Assembly (NCBI RefSeq): GCF_002305895.1
Contig: NZ_CP022203.1
Location: 2,768,501 to 2,832,500 of the forward strand
DNA from: Corallococcus macrosporus DSM 14697
GTDB taxonomy: Bacteria; Myxococcota; Myxococcia; Myxococcales; Myxococcaceae
DNA: 64,000 bases
Direction of reading: 5' to 3'
Shown: positions 31,177-41,021 of the stretch, in pieces
Layout of the letters: every line of letters starts with the position of its first letter
How positions within the stretch are numbered: position 1 is the stretch's first letter
Made by a program: the position numbers and the translations under genes
The notes under the pieces: model-generated
What the model saw: only the letters and a program-made list of their open reading frames with translations
What the model was told of the DNA's origin: nothing
Databases searched by the model: none

Positions 31177-32154
31177 TCAGTCCACGCGGAAGGTGGAGAA
31201 CGAAGCGCCCGCGATGAAGCGGAAGGTGGGCGTGTCCATGCCGGCGCCCACGCCGGGCCCGCCCAGCACGTACAGGTCCAGCCAGGACAGCGCGTGCTTG
31301 CGGATGGCGATGAGCAGCTCGGCGCTGGTGCGGCCGCCCTGGAGCGGGATGCCCGCCACCAGGCTCACTTCACCGCGCGTGCTCTCACCGGCCCGGGACG
31401 TCACCGTGGCCCCCAGCCGCAGCTCGTTGCCGATGACGTCCTCCGCGTGGCCGGACACGCTGACCAGCTCCTGCTTCTTGCGCAGCAGCACGCCCGCCTC
31501 ACCGCCCAGCTGCCACGTTTCCGCGAGGAAGCCCACCTGGAGTCGGGGGTGCACGGCGTAGTCGTCACGTGCGAGCAGGGAGGCGCTGCCCATGGGCAAC
31601 GCGGCGGTGACGTCCGCCGCCAGCTGGAAGCCGAAGTCCGGGCGCACCAGCGCCGCGCGCATACCCAGCCACGGCGTCCCCAGGCCCGAGCCCTCGGGCG
31701 GGTCGAAGTCGAGGTGACGGGAGCCGCCCTGGCTGACGATGAAGGGCACCTCCGCGGCCACCTGGAGCCACGGCAGCACGCCGTAGGCGGCCGTCAGGTC
31801 CATGGTGAAGCGGTTCTCCACCAGGCCGCTGCCGCTGCCCGGCTCCCAGCGCCGCTGGAAGTGGAAGGGGAGCTGCTCGTAGTGCCCCTGGACGGACATC
31901 CGCAGCGCGCCCTGGGGGAGCGTGCGGCCCGTGCCCACCATCAGCGAGCCCAGCGCCGCCGGATCCAGCTCCAGCCGCTGGAGGTTGAAGGAGGGGAGCG
32001 AGCGGCCCTGGGCCCGCGTTTCCGCGGGGCCCAGACACAGGGCCAGGGACGACAACACAGCGACAAGCGTGAGCGCAGGCCGGGACGGCAAGACGACGCC
32101 TCCAATGAAACACGACGTGAATGCGACGGCCCCGAGGTCCCGCAGCAGTCGCAT
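31177..32154 (-). CDS. Predicted outer-membrane beta-barrel protein
   Basis: 325 aa with an N-terminal signal segment ('ALTLVAVLSSLALCLGPAET'). The mature part has alternating strands ending in aromatic residues ('ENRFTMDLTAAYGVLPWLQV', 'FGFQLAADVTAALPMGS') and a C-terminal Phe near the end ('GASFSTFRVD'). It resembles the barrel half of myxobacterial proteins that elsewhere carry an OmpA domain, but no OmpA domain is present. ATG at 32154; an upstream in-frame start would add an implausible leader. Cargo or role unknown. Confidence 0.72.
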   Translation of the reverse strand: MRLLRDLGAVAFTSCFIGGVVLPSRPALTLVAVLSSLALCLGPAETRAQGRSLPSFNLQRLELDPAALGSLMVGTGRTLPQGALRMSVQGHYEQLPFHFQRRWEPGSGSGLVENRFTMDLTAAYGVLPWLQVAAEVPFIVSQGGSRHLDFDPPEGSGLGTPWLGMRAALVRPDFGFQLAADVTAALPMGSASLLARDDYAVHPRLQVGFLAETWQLGGEAGVLLRKKQELVSVSGHAEDVIGNELRLGATVTSRAGESTRGEVSLVAGIPLQGGRTSAELLIAIRKHALSWLDLYVLGGPGVGAGMDTPTFRFIAGASFSTFRVD

Positions 32155-32317
32155 GCGCGCCAGTTCCGTGCAAGCGCGGCCCGGCAACCCTTGCGTCCAG
32201 CAAGTATTGGGATTCCAAACAAAGCACGGGCTTGACGGGCCCGCGGTCCGGATTCTCCCTGTGTTTCCATGAAGTCTCATTCCCAGACAGGGCTGGGAAT
32301 GGACAGACGCCTGCCCG

Positions 32318-34240
32318 TCAGGCGCCGGCGGCGGCCAGGTCCTGCAGCTCCTGCCAGCGCGCGTAGAGCCGGTCCACCTCGGCGGCGGCGGCGTCCAGCG
32401 CCTTCTGCACCTCCGCCACCTTGGGGCCGTTGCTGTACACGGCGGGGTCGGCGAGCTCGGCCTCCAGCGCGGCCTTGCGCGACTCGGCGGCCTCGATGGT
32501 GGCCTCCATGCCGTCCAGCTCGCGCTGGTCCTTGTAGGAGAGCTTCCCGGGCTTGCGCGCGGCCTTGGCGGGCGCGGGCTCGTCCGGCTTGGGGGCCGGC
32601 TTTGGAGCGGCGGGGGACGCGGCCTTGGCGTCCGACTGCTCCTTCAGCCGCCGGTACATGGCGTAGTTGCCCTCGTAGCGGGTGACGCGGCCCTCACCTT
32701 CGAAGGTGAGGATGCTGGTGGCCACCTTGTCCAGGAAGTACCGGTCGTGCGTGACGAGCAGGGTGCTGCCGCCGAAGTCCAGCAGCAGCCGCTCCAGGAT
32801 GTTGAGGGTGACGATGTCCAGGTCGTTGGTGGGCTCGTCCAGCACCAGCACGTTGGCGCCCTCCAGGAACAGGCGCGCCAGCAGCAGCCGGTTGCGCTCG
32901 CCGCCCGACAGGGCCTTCACCTTCATGCGCTGCATGGGCACGGGGAAGAGCAGGTCGTCCAGGTAGTCGCGCAGGGCAATCTTCTGCTCGCCCAGCTCCA
33001 CCCAGTCCTCGCCCTGCGAGGCCGCGTCGTACACGGTGGCCTCCAGGTCCAACTGCGCCCGGCTCTGGTCGTAGTAGGCCACCTTCGTGTTCTTCCCGAT
33101 GACGAGCTGGCCGCCGTCGGGCTCCAGCTCGCCCAGCAGCACGCGCAGGAAGGTCGTCTTGCCCACGCCATTGGGGCCCACCAGGCCCACGCGCTCGCCG
33201 CGCTGGAGGCGGAAGTCCACGCCGTCCAGCACCTTGCGGTCGCCGAAGGCCTTCGTCACGCCCTCCGCTTCAATCACGGTGTGGCCCAGCCGGGGCGCCG
33301 CCGCCACGCGCAGCTCCGCCACCTTGGGGCGCTGGAAGCCCTTCTCTGCCATCAGCTTCTGCGCGCGCTCGATGCGCGCCTTGCTCTTGGTGCGGCGGGC
33401 CTCCGGGCCCTTGCGCAGCCAGGCCACCTCCTGGGCAATCCAGCGCTCGCGCTTGTGCTGCGCCAGCGCGGCGTTCTCCTGCGCCACCAGCTTCTGCTCC
33501 ACGTAGGCCTGGTAGTTGCCGGGGTAGGACGTCACGCCCTCACCGGGCTGGATTTCGACGATGCGGTCCACCAGCCCGTCCAGGAAGTACCGGTCGTGGG
33601 TGACGAGCAGCAGCGCCCCGGGCAGCTTGTCCAGCTCCTCCTCCAGCCAGTCCACGGTGTCCGCGTCCAGGTGGTTGGTGGGCTCGTCCAGCAGCAGCAG
33701 GTCCGGCCGCGTCAGCAGGGCGCGGGCAATGGCCACGCGCTTGCGCAGGCCACCGGAGAGCTGCGCCACCGGCCGCTCCCAGTCCTTCACGCCCAGCCTG
33801 TCCAGCAGCGTCTTCGCGTGGTGCTCGGTGTCCCAGCCGCCCATCTGCTCGATGCGGTCGCTGAGCGCGGAGAACTGCGTCATCAGCTTCTCCTGCTCCC
33901 CGGCCGGGGCGGACTCCATCCGCTTCGCCAGCTCCGCGTGGGCGGCCAGGGCCTCCTTCAGCGGCCCCTGGGACACCGACAGCTCCGAGGCCACCGTGGC
34001 GCCCTCGGGGAACTCCGGCTCCTGGGGCAGGTAGGTGACGCGGGCGCCGCGGCGGAGCTGCAGCTCGCCGGTGTCCGCGCGGGCGGCGCCGGCCAATATC
34101 TTCATCAGCGACGACTTGCCGGAGCCGTTGACGCCCACCAGGCCCACGCGCTCGCCCTCCTCGATGGTGAAGGTGAGGCCCTGGAAGACGGTGCGGCTTC
34201 CGAAGCTGAGCTGGACGTTGGCGGCACGGAGCAGCGTCAC
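32318..34240 (-). CDS. uup: ABC-F ATPase of the Uup type
   Basis: 640-aa soluble protein with two ABC domains and no membrane part, of the ribosome-associated ABC-F group. Seen: 'LVGVNGSGKSSLMKILAG' and 'LVGPNGVGKTTFLRVLLG', signatures 'LSGGLRKRVAIARALL' and 'LSGGERNRLLLARLFL', Walker B 'LLLLDEPTNHLD' and 'VLVLDEPTNDLD', and the Uup-like C-terminal coiled coil ('KLSYKDQRELDGMEATIEAA'). GTG at 34240 with AGGAG nine bases upstream. It is separated from the upstream EF-G gene by a terminator. Confidence 0.93.
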   Translation of the reverse strand: MTLLRAANVQLSFGSRTVFQGLTFTIEEGERVGLVGVNGSGKSSLMKILAGAARADTGELQLRRGARVTYLPQEPEFPEGATVASELSVSQGPLKEALAAHAELAKRMESAPAGEQEKLMTQFSALSDRIEQMGGWDTEHHAKTLLDRLGVKDWERPVAQLSGGLRKRVAIARALLTRPDLLLLDEPTNHLDADTVDWLEEELDKLPGALLLVTHDRYFLDGLVDRIVEIQPGEGVTSYPGNYQAYVEQKLVAQENAALAQHKRERWIAQEVAWLRKGPEARRTKSKARIERAQKLMAEKGFQRPKVAELRVAAAPRLGHTVIEAEGVTKAFGDRKVLDGVDFRLQRGERVGLVGPNGVGKTTFLRVLLGELEPDGGQLVIGKNTKVAYYDQSRAQLDLEATVYDAASQGEDWVELGEQKIALRDYLDDLLFPVPMQRMKVKALSGGERNRLLLARLFLEGANVLVLDEPTNDLDIVTLNILERLLLDFGGSTLLVTHDRYFLDKVATSILTFEGEGRVTRYEGNYAMYRRLKEQSDAKAASPAAPKPAPKPDEPAPAKAARKPGKLSYKDQRELDGMEATIEAAESRKAALEAELADPAVYSNGPKVAEVQKALDAAAAEVDRLYARWQELQDLAAAGA

Positions 34241-34264
34241 GGGATTGGACTCCTGAAAAGGCGA

Positions 34265-34294
34265 AAGGCGCCCCTCGATGAAGAGGGACGCCTT
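34265..34294 (-). terminator. Intrinsic terminator after the EF-G gene
   Basis: A 12-bp stem (one G-U pair) with a GATGAA loop on the plus strand; read on the minus strand it is followed by T-rich sequence (34264 down to about 34255). A second small hairpin, CCGCCA/TGGCGG, lies at 34300-34316, between it and the EF-G stop. Confidence 0.75.
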
Positions 34295-34325
34295 CCTTAC
34301 CGCCAGTGGGTGGCGGATGCGCGGA

Positions 34326-36440
34326 CTACTTGCGCGCGGCCTGCTCCGCGGCCAGCTTCTCCTTGTACGCCGCCATCAGGGCCTCGGACTCGTTCCGGGG
34401 CACCGGCGTGTAGCGGGAGAACTCCATCGTGTACTCGCCCTTGCCCTGGGTGGCGGAGCGCAGGTCCGTGGAGTAGCCGAACATCGTGTTCAGCGGCACC
34501 TCGGCCACCGCCGTGACGTAGCCCTCGGCCGTCTCGGTGGAGAGGATGGTGCCGCGGCGCTGGTTGAGCTGACCGACGACGGAGCCCTGGAAGTCCTCGG
34601 GCGCCTGGACCTCCACCTTCATCATCGGCTCGAGGATGATGGGCTTGGCGGCGGCGTAGCCCTCACGGAAGCCCATGATGGCGGCCGTCTTGAACGCCAT
34701 TTCGGACGAGTCGACCGCGTGGAAGGCGCCGTCGTTGATGACCACGCGCACGCCCACGACGGGGAAGCCGATGAGGCTGCCCTTCTTCACGGCCTCGGTG
34801 AAGCCCTTGTCGCAGGCCGGGATGAACTCGCGGGGGATGGCGCCGCCCACGATGTCGTCCACGAACTCGTACTGCTGCACCGCGTCCGAGGGCAGCGGCT
34901 CCAGGTAGCCGCACACGCGGGCGAACTGGCCGGAGCCACCCGTCTGCTTCTTGTGCGTGTACGCGAACTCGCCCTTCTGGCTGATGGTCTCCCGGTACGC
35001 CACCTGCGGCTTGCCGGCCTGGACCTCGCAGTTGTACTCGCGCTTCATGCGCTCGATGTAGATCTCCAGGTGGAGCTCACCCATGCCGCGGATGATGGTC
35101 TGCCCGGACTCCTCGTCACGGTGCACGCGGAAGGTGGGGTCCTCCTTGGTGAACCGGTTCAGCGCCTTGGAGAAGTTGGCCAGCGCGGAGCGGTCCTTGG
35201 GGGCCACGGCGAGCGAAATCACGGCGTCCGGCACGTGCATGGACGTCATCGTGTAGTTCACGGTGCCGTCGGTGAACGTGTCGCCGGACGCGCACTCGAT
35301 GCCGAACAGCGCAACGATGTCACCGGCGGTGGCGTCGTTGATGTCGTTCATCTGGCTGGAGTGCATGCGGACGATGCGCGGAACCTTGACCTTCTTCTGG
35401 TTCGACTGGTTGATGATGAAGTCACCCTTCGAAACGCGGCCCTGGTAGATGCGCATGTACGTCAGCTGCCCGTAGCGGCCGTCTTCCAGCTTGAACGCCA
35501 GGCCGACGAAGGGCTTCTCCGGGTCGGACTCGAGGACGACCTTCGCCTCGTTGTTCTTCTGGTCCAGCGCCTCGTTCGTCGCCTCCTTGGGGTTCGGGAG
35601 GTACGAGCAGACGGCGTCCAGGAGCAGCTGCACGCCCTTGTTCTTGTACGCGGAGCCGCACATGACCGGCGTCATCTTCAGGCCGATGGTGGCCCGGCGG
35701 ATGGCGGCGACCAGCAGCTCGTTGGAGATGGGCTCGTCGGCGAGGAACAGCTCGCCGAGCTGGTCGTCGACCTCGGCCACGCCTTCGATCATCTGCTGGC
35801 GGCGCGTCTTGGCCTCCTCGACCAGCTCCGCCGGAATCTCCTCCTCGCGGACGGTCTCCCCGCTCTCGCCGTCGAAGTAGAACGCCTTCATCTTGATGAG
35901 GTCGACCAGGCCCTTGAGCCGGTCCTCGGCGCCGATGGGCAGCTGGAGCTTCACCGGGTGGTGGTTCAGCTTCTCCTTCAGCTGCGCGGCCACGCGGTCA
36001 TAGTTCGCGCCGGCGCGGTCCATCTTGTTGACGAACGCGATGCGCGGGACGCGGTAGCGCTTCATCTGGCGGTCCACGGTGATGGACTGCGACTGCACGC
36101 CGGCCACCGAGCAGAGGACCAGGATGGCGCCATCGAGCACGCGGAGCGAGCGCTCCACCTCGATGGTGAAGTCCACGTGCCCCGGGGTGTCGATGAGGTT
36201 GATGTTGTGGTCGCCCCACATCGCGAACGTGGCGGCGGACTGGATGGTGATGCCCTTCTCACGCTCCAGGTCCATCGAGTCCATGATCGCGCCCACGCCG
36301 TCCTTGCCGCGGACCTCGTGGATCTCGTGAATCCGACCCGTGTAGAACAGGATGCGCTCGGAGAGCGTCGTCTTGCCCGAGTCGATGTGGGCGGAGATAC
36401 CGATGTTTCGAATCTTCTCGATGGGTGCGTTGGCGGCCAC
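34326..36440 (-). CDS. fusA: Elongation factor G, mitochondrial-like (spdEFG1-type) variant
   Basis: 704-aa translational GTPase moving tRNAs on the ribosome. '[20 protein letters not shown]' is the P-loop, '[20 protein letters not shown]' G3 and '[15 protein letters not shown]' G4; domains II-V follow ('[14 protein letters not shown]', '[17 protein letters not shown]'). The residues around the G-domain ('[20 protein letters not shown]', '[16 protein letters not shown]') are closer to mitochondrial EF-G1 and to the EF-G set of spirochaetes, planctomycetes and deltaproteobacteria than to E. coli EF-G. It is not within a str operon. GTG start at 36440 with AAGGA seven bases upstream. Confidence 0.93.
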   Translation of the reverse strand: MAANAPIEKIRNIGISAHIDSGKTTLSERILFYTGRIHEIHEVRGKDGVGAIMDSMDLEREKGITIQSAATFAMWGDHNINLIDTPGHVDFTIEVERSLRVLDGAILVLCSVAGVQSQSITVDRQMKRYRVPRIAFVNKMDRAGANYDRVAAQLKEKLNHHPVKLQLPIGAEDRLKGLVDLIKMKAFYFDGESGETVREEEIPAELVEEAKTRRQQMIEGVAEVDDQLGELFLADEPISNELLVAAIRRATIGLKMTPVMCGSAYKNKGVQLLLDAVCSYLPNPKEATNEALDQKNNEAKVVLESDPEKPFVGLAFKLEDGRYGQLTYMRIYQGRVSKGDFIINQSNQKKVKVPRIVRMHSSQMNDINDATAGDIVALFGIECASGDTFTDGTVNYTMTSMHVPDAVISLAVAPKDRSALANFSKALNRFTKEDPTFRVHRDEESGQTIIRGMGELHLEIYIERMKREYNCEVQAGKPQVAYRETISQKGEFAYTHKKQTGGSGQFARVCGYLEPLPSDAVQQYEFVDDIVGGAIPREFIPACDKGFTEAVKKGSLIGFPVVGVRVVINDGAFHAVDSSEMAFKTAAIMGFREGYAAAKPIILEPMMKVEVQAPEDFQGSVVGQLNQRRGTILSTETAEGYVTAVAEVPLNTMFGYSTDLRSATQGKGEYTMEFSRYTPVPRNESEALMAAYKEKLAAEQAARK

Positions 36441-36598
36441 GATCCGGTCCTTCTTTTCTTGAAAGTGCCTGACGGAACAGAGCAGGCGGGGCCTCTACTT
36501 CCCACAGGACGTAGTTTCCAGCCAAATCCGCATGGAGGTTGACCCACCTGGGCCTACCTCCGCCTACTCTGCGCCGTTTTCAGTTGGGGTTTCTAACG

Positions 36599-36961
36599 AT
36601 GAGCGCGACGAAAAACTTCTCCCTGGCCCGAGCCTGGCTGGACGCTTTCAACGCCTACGACGTGGACGCGCTGGTGGCGTTGTACGCCGAGGACGCCACC
36701 CACACCTCGCCAAAAATCCGGGGACTGCACCCGGAGACAGGCGGGCGGCTGGTGGGGCGGCAGGCCTTGTCTGCCTGGTGGAAGGCGGCCAACGCCCGGC
36801 TGCCGGGGCTGCGGTATGAGCTGGTGGCCCTCACGGCGGACGAGGACCGCGTGTTCATGGAGTACCTGCGCCACGCGCCGGGAGAGGCGCCCATGCCGGT
36901 GGCGGAGGTCTTCGAGGTGCGCGACGGCCGGATTGTCGCCTCGCGCGTGTACCACGGCTGA
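36599..36961 (+). CDS. SnoaL/NTF2-like protein
   Basis: 120 aa with the cone-shaped NTF2-like fold signature: 'ARAWLDAFNAYDVDALVALY', 'EDATHTSPK', 'GRQALSAWWKAANARLPGLR' and 'PVAEVFEVRDGRIVASRVYH'. Such proteins are small enzymes or ligand-binding proteins; substrate unknown. ATG at 36599, divergent from EF-G over 158 bp. Confidence 0.85.
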   Translation: MSATKNFSLARAWLDAFNAYDVDALVALYAEDATHTSPKIRGLHPETGGRLVGRQALSAWWKAANARLPGLRYELVALTADEDRVFMEYLRHAPGEAPMPVAEVFEVRDGRIVASRVYHG

Positions 36962-37002
36962 AGTCCCCCCACGTGCCGGGAAGTGGGCTAGCGTGCCCGG
37001 CC

Positions 37003-37332
37003 ATGGCGAAGAACTCGAACCCCAGCGCCTTCGAGCGGGACTTCGGTTACCTGATGCCGTTCCTGGACCGCGTGGCGGCGGCCGCGGCCGATCTGGAGGA
37101 TGCGTCCTCCCGCGCCGAGCTCACCCGGCTGATGGTGGAGGAGAGGGCGCGCTGGCAGCGCATCCAGGAGCTGCTCGGCGGGGCGCAAGGCCGAGGCGCC
37201 CCCGCACCCACGCCGGCACCGGAAGCGCCCGCCGAGGCCCCCCGGCTGGCGCGGGGCTCGGCGGACGACCTGCACGAGGCGGTCCCCTTCGCCACGGGCC
37301 TCACGGTGGGGAGCCTCAGGGGCAACCGCTGA
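37003..37332 (+). CDS. Hypothetical protein, 109 aa
   Basis: Small soluble protein, not recognised. The first 70 residues are helical ('AFERDFGYLMPFLDRVAAAA', then 'ELTRLMVEERARWQRIQELL'), then an Ala/Pro-rich linker and a short tail containing 'LTVGSLRGNR'. ATG at 37003, 41 bp after the SnoaL-like gene and probably transcribed with it. The last 17 bp overlap the end of convergent sthA. Confidence 0.7.
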   Translation: MAKNSNPSAFERDFGYLMPFLDRVAAAAADLEDASSRAELTRLMVEERARWQRIQELLGGAQGRGAPAPTPAPEAPAEAPRLARGSADDLHEAVPFATGLTVGSLRGNR

Positions 37333-38719
37333 GCTGGTCCAGCGCGTCGAAGGTGGCCGCCTTGTAGGCCTCCGACAGCGTCGGGTAGTTGAAGCACGTC
37401 TCCACGAAGAGCCGGGCGCTGGCGCCGGTGAGCAGGGCCGTGAGGCCCACGTGCACCAGCTCGGAGGCCTGGGGCCCCAGGACGTGCACGCCCAGCAGCT
37501 TGAGGCTCTCCCGGTGGAAGAGGAGCTTCAGCAGGCCGTGGGTGTCACCCAGAATCTGTCCGCGCGGGTTGGTGGCGAAGGCGGCGCGGCCGGCCACGTA
37601 GGGCACGTTCAGCTTGCGCAGGGCCTCCTCCGTCTCACCGGCCATGGACACCTCGGGGATGGTGTAGATGCCGTAGGGCAGCACCGGCGCCATGGTGCGC
37701 ACCCCGCCCAGGCTGAACGCGTGCTCCACCGCGATGCGCGCCTGGTCCATGGAGGTGGAGGCCAGCGCCGGGAAGCCGATGACGTCCCCCACGGCGTAGA
37801 GGTGGGGCAGGGCCGTCTGGTACGTGGGGCCCACCTCCACCTGGCCGCGCGGGCCCACCTTCACGCCCAGGGCCTCCAGGCCCAGGCCCGCGGTGTTCGC
37901 GGTGCGGCCGGAGGCGACCAGGACCTGGTCCGTCTCCAGCGCGGCGCCGGAGGACAGCCGCATCCGGATGGGCGTGTCCTCGTCCTGCGGCACCTCCACC
38001 TGCTCCACCACCTGCCCGAAGCGGAGCTGGATGCCGAGCGCCTCCATGCGCTGGCCCAGCAGCGCGGAGAACTCGTCGTCGAGGAAGGGCAGCAGCTCCG
38101 CGCGCGCCTCCACCAGCGTCACGGGGATGCCCATGGCGGCGAACATGCACGCGTACTCACAGCCGATGACGCCGCCGCCCACCACCACCAGCGAGCGCGG
38201 CAGCCTCTCGAGCTCCAGCACCTCGTCCGAGTCGTGGACGCGCGGGTCCTCGAAGGGGTACAGCGGCGGCCGGTACGGCGAGGAGCCGGTGGCCACCAGG
38301 ATGATGTCGCCGCTGAGGCGCCGCTCCGGCGCGTCCTGGCGCCGCACGGCGATGGTGTTCGCGTCCACGAGCGCGCCGGTGCCCTGGATGATCTCCACCT
38401 TGTGGCGCTGGAGGTTGCGGGCGATGCGCTCGCGCTCGATGTCCTTCACGCGCCGTTCGCGGAAGAGGAAGTCGGAGACGGTGGCCTCGTGGCGCAGCGT
38501 CGTCTCCACGCTGTAGAGGCCCCGCGCCCGGTAGCCGGACAGGTGGAGCGCCGTCTCGCGCAGCGTCTTGGAGGGGAGGGTGCCGGTGTTCGCCGCGGTG
38601 CCGCCCAGCACGGGCTCCCTCTCCACCACCGCCACGCGCTTGCCCGCCAGCGCCGCCTGTACCGCGCCCCACTCACCCGCCGGGCCGGAGCCAATCACCA
38701 CCAGGTCGAAGTCCGCCAT
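37316..38719 (-). CDS. sthA: Soluble NAD(P) transhydrogenase
   Basis: 467-aa FAD flavoprotein that balances NADPH and NADH. Dinucleotide-binding starts 'DLVVIGSGPAGEWGAVQAAL' and 'RSLVVVGGGVIGCEYACMFA', with 'GGTAANTGTLPSKTLRE' where related disulfide reductases have a redox cysteine pair, diagnostic for SthA. FAD-site 'LYAVGDVIGFPALAS' and the dimerisation domain 'GLTALLTGASARLFVETCFN' are present. ATG at 38719. Confidence 0.94.
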   Translation of the reverse strand: MADFDLVVIGSGPAGEWGAVQAALAGKRVAVVEREPVLGGTAANTGTLPSKTLRETALHLSGYRARGLYSVETTLRHEATVSDFLFRERRVKDIERERIARNLQRHKVEIIQGTGALVDANTIAVRRQDAPERRLSGDIILVATGSSPYRPPLYPFEDPRVHDSDEVLELERLPRSLVVVGGGVIGCEYACMFAAMGIPVTLVEARAELLPFLDDEFSALLGQRMEALGIQLRFGQVVEQVEVPQDEDTPIRMRLSSGAALETDQVLVASGRTANTAGLGLEALGVKVGPRGQVEVGPTYQTALPHLYAVGDVIGFPALASTSMDQARIAVEHAFSLGGVRTMAPVLPYGIYTIPEVSMAGETEEALRKLNVPYVAGRAAFATNPRGQILGDTHGLLKLLFHRESLKLLGVHVLGPQASELVHVGLTALLTGASARLFVETCFNYPTLSEAYKAATFDALDQLSGCP

Positions 38720-38769
38720 GGAGGCGAAGGTACGCGAGCCCGCCAGTCGTTTGAAGACAATGCGAGCGG

Positions 38770-39579
38770 CTAGGGGGCCGAGGGCGCGCGCCCTTCGTAG
38801 CGAAGCCCTTCGCGGACCTCGTCGTCCGTGAGCAGGCGGAAGGTGCCCTCGGGGATGCCTTCCAACGCCACGCCGCCCACGGCCTCGCGGTGCAGCGCGC
38901 GCACCGGCAGGCCCACGGCGCCGAGCATCCGCTTCACCTGGTGGTGCCGGCCCTCGGTGAGCGTCACCTCCACCGTGTGCTCGTCCCGCACGCGCACCTT
39001 CGCGGGGCGCGCGGGGCCATCATCCAGCGTCATGCCCCGGCGCAGGGGCTCCACCTTGTCGTCATCCGCGGTGCTGAAGACGGTGGCCACGTAGCGCTTG
39101 GGCAGGCGCGTGTCCGGGGACGTGGCGTGGGCCACCAGCTTGTCGTCGTTGGTGAAGAGCAAGAGGCCCGTGGAGTCCACGTCCAGGCGGCCCACGGCGT
39201 GCCACGTGTAGCCGGCCAGCTCCGGCGGGAGCTGCGGCAGCAGGGCCTCGAAGACGGTGCCAGTGCGGTGCTGCCGCTCGGTGGATGACAGCAGGCCCGC
39301 GGGCTTGTGGAAGGCCAGCACGCGCGTGGGCGGCGCCTCCAGGGACACGACGTGGCCGTCCACCTTCACGGTGGCGCCCGGCGGCACGGGCGTCAGCGCC
39401 ATCTTCGCCACGCGGCCGTTGATGCTCACGCGGCCAGCGCGGATGGCGTCCTCCGCCTCCTTCTGGGGGAAGATGCCCGCGCGGGCCAGCGCGCGCGACA
39501 GCCAGTCCGGCTTCTCCTTGCCCTCCCAGCGTTTGTGCTGCTGCGGCGGCGGCTTCGGCTTGTCGGGCTTGCGAGGCAT
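38770..39579 (-). CDS. RsuA/RluB-family pseudouridine synthase
   Basis: 269-aa RNA-modifying enzyme. N-terminal S4 domain ('DWLSRALARAGIFPQKEAED', 'GRVSINGRVAKM'), then the synthase domain with 'VLAFHKPAGLLSS', the catalytic 'VGRLDVDSTGLLLFTND' (Asp) and 'EGRHHQVKRMLGAVGLPV'. This group modifies uridines in 16S or 23S rRNA; the exact target cannot be read from the sequence. ATG at 39579; the basic N-terminal 'PRKPDKPKPPPQQHKR' leader is an extension. Confidence 0.93.
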   Translation of the reverse strand: MPRKPDKPKPPPQQHKRWEGKEKPDWLSRALARAGIFPQKEAEDAIRAGRVSINGRVAKMALTPVPPGATVKVDGHVVSLEAPPTRVLAFHKPAGLLSSTERQHRTGTVFEALLPQLPPELAGYTWHAVGRLDVDSTGLLLFTNDDKLVAHATSPDTRLPKRYVATVFSTADDDKVEPLRRGMTLDDGPARPAKVRVRDEHTVEVTLTEGRHHQVKRMLGAVGLPVRALHREAVGGVALEGIPEGTFRLLTDDEVREGLRYEGRAPSAP

Positions 39580-39782
39580 GGGCGCGGCACTGTACCCGGC
39601 CGGGCGCGCCTCGACAGCGGGAGTTGCGCGGGCGTGTCATTCGAAGGCGCCAGGAGCGGCCAGGGCCCCGTCCGGCCGGCTGCCCCGTGTCCGCGCTGCC
39701 TGTGCCGCGCTCCAGGACGGCGGGCGGAAACGCGCGCCGATGGTCACCTTCCGAAGAAGCTCGTCACTGGAAGGAGACCGCC

Positions 39783-40037
39783 ATGCGCACCTGGATTCCC
39801 TACCTGACGCTCCTGCTCCCAGCGCTCGCCCAGGCGCAGATGCCCGCGCCCATTGGCCGGGAGCCCGGCGCGGGGCCGTCCACCTGGCTGTGGGTCCTCC
39901 TGCTCGTGGTGGCCGCCGCGGCCTTCGCCTGGGGCGCGCTGCGCATGGCGGGGCGGCGCAAGGGGCCGCCGTCAGGGCCCGGGGGCATTGGCGCGGGGCG
40001 AGAGACAGGGCTCCCCCGGAAGCCGCGCTCCGTCTAG
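39783..40037 (+). CDS. Small single-pass membrane protein, 84 aa
   Basis: Begins with a probable signal peptide ('YLTLLLPALAQAQMPAP'), then one membrane helix ('TWLWVLLLVVAAAAFAWGAL') and a basic Gly/Pro-rich cytoplasmic tail. No family recognised. Well supported by GGAAGGAG just before the ATG at 39783. Its stop overlaps the stop of the convergent TrmJ-like gene by 4 nt. Confidence 0.75.
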   Translation: MRTWIPYLTLLLPALAQAQMPAPIGREPGAGPSTWLWVLLLVVAAAAFAWGALRMAGRRKGPPSGPGGIGAGRETGLPRKPRSV

Positions 40038-40756
40038 GCCCTGGGCTGGCGCTTGCGCAGGCTGTGCAGCGCCGCCTGCCACAGGCGGGCCTCCTTCCGC
40101 GTCAGCCGTGAGCGCCGCAGCGGCGCGAACAAGTCCCTCACCGCGGTGCGGCCGGGCTGGGCGTCCACGAGGAAGCCCCCCGCCGTCAGGACGGCCTCCA
40201 GCGTGGACTCCACCTGCGCCAGCTCCGCGTCCGTGGCCGCCAGGGGCAGGGGGCCCGGAGGCGTGGCGGCGGCCTCCAGCAGGGCCACGCGGACCTCGTA
40301 GGCGTACAGCAGCACGGCCTGCGCCAGGTTGATGGAGGGCTGCTCGGGCGCGGTGGGCACGGCGGACAGGTCGTGCACGCGCTCCACCTCCGCGTTGGTG
40401 AGGCCGCTGCGCTCGTCACCGAAGACGAGCGCCACCGGGCCCTGGGGCGCCCGGGCCACCAGCTCCTCGCCCACCGCGCGCGGCGCCAGCCGGCGCTTGC
40501 CTTCGACCTTGCGCGAGCTGGTCCCCACCACCCAGACACAGTCCGCCACGGCCTCCTCCAGCGTGTCCGCGCGCCGCGCCGCGTCCAGCACGTCCCCGGC
40601 GTGGACGGCGAGTCTGCGGGCGGGCTCCAGGTCCTCCACCTCCGGGCGGACCCAGACCCAGTCGGACAGGCCGCAGTTCTTCAACGCCCGGGCCGCGGCG
40701 CCGAGGTTCTCCGCGTTGCGCGGGCGCATGAGGACGAATCGGACGGGCAGCACCAT
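40034..40756 (-). CDS. TrmJ-like tRNA/rRNA 2'-O-methyltransferase (SPOUT family)
   Basis: 240 aa. 'FVLMRPRNAENLGAAARALK' at the start, 'VALVFGDERSGLTNAEVERV' in the middle and the knot sequence 'SINLAQAVLLYAYEVRVALL' are those of the TrmH/TrmJ group, which transfers a methyl group from S-adenosylmethionine to a ribose 2'-hydroxyl. E. coli TrmJ acts on tRNA position 32. ATG at 40756. Divergent from the macroglobulin gene across 265 bp in which I see no further gene. Confidence 0.9.
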   Translation of the reverse strand: MVLPVRFVLMRPRNAENLGAAARALKNCGLSDWVWVRPEVEDLEPARRLAVHAGDVLDAARRADTLEEAVADCVWVVGTSSRKVEGKRRLAPRAVGEELVARAPQGPVALVFGDERSGLTNAEVERVHDLSAVPTAPEQPSINLAQAVLLYAYEVRVALLEAAATPPGPLPLAATDAELAQVESTLEAVLTAGGFLVDAQPGRTAVRDLFAPLRRSRLTRKEARLWQAALHSLRKRQPRA

Positions 40757-41021
40757 GCGCGCGGCACCTTAGCGCCTTCTCGCGTCACGAGGACCGCGAT
40801 GGATGCCCCGCGCCGTCGCGGACTCCGCTAGCCTGGGGGCCTCGAATGCCTTCGCAGGCGCCCGGGAGGCACGGCCGGTGTGGCTCCTCGGACACCCTGC
40901 GGGTCCGCTGACGCGTGGGGGACGCGTCACAGCCGCGGGCGCCTGACCACAGCCCTCTCTTCCCGGGGTGCCCTCGTCCGGCACGCCGTGTGAAGAACAC
41001 GCGTCAACTTCTGGAGGAAAC

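Noticed and set aside
40757-41021. Possible small gene between trmJ-like and macroglobulin genes
   Set aside because: Only short frames without ribosome sites; more likely the divergent promoter region.
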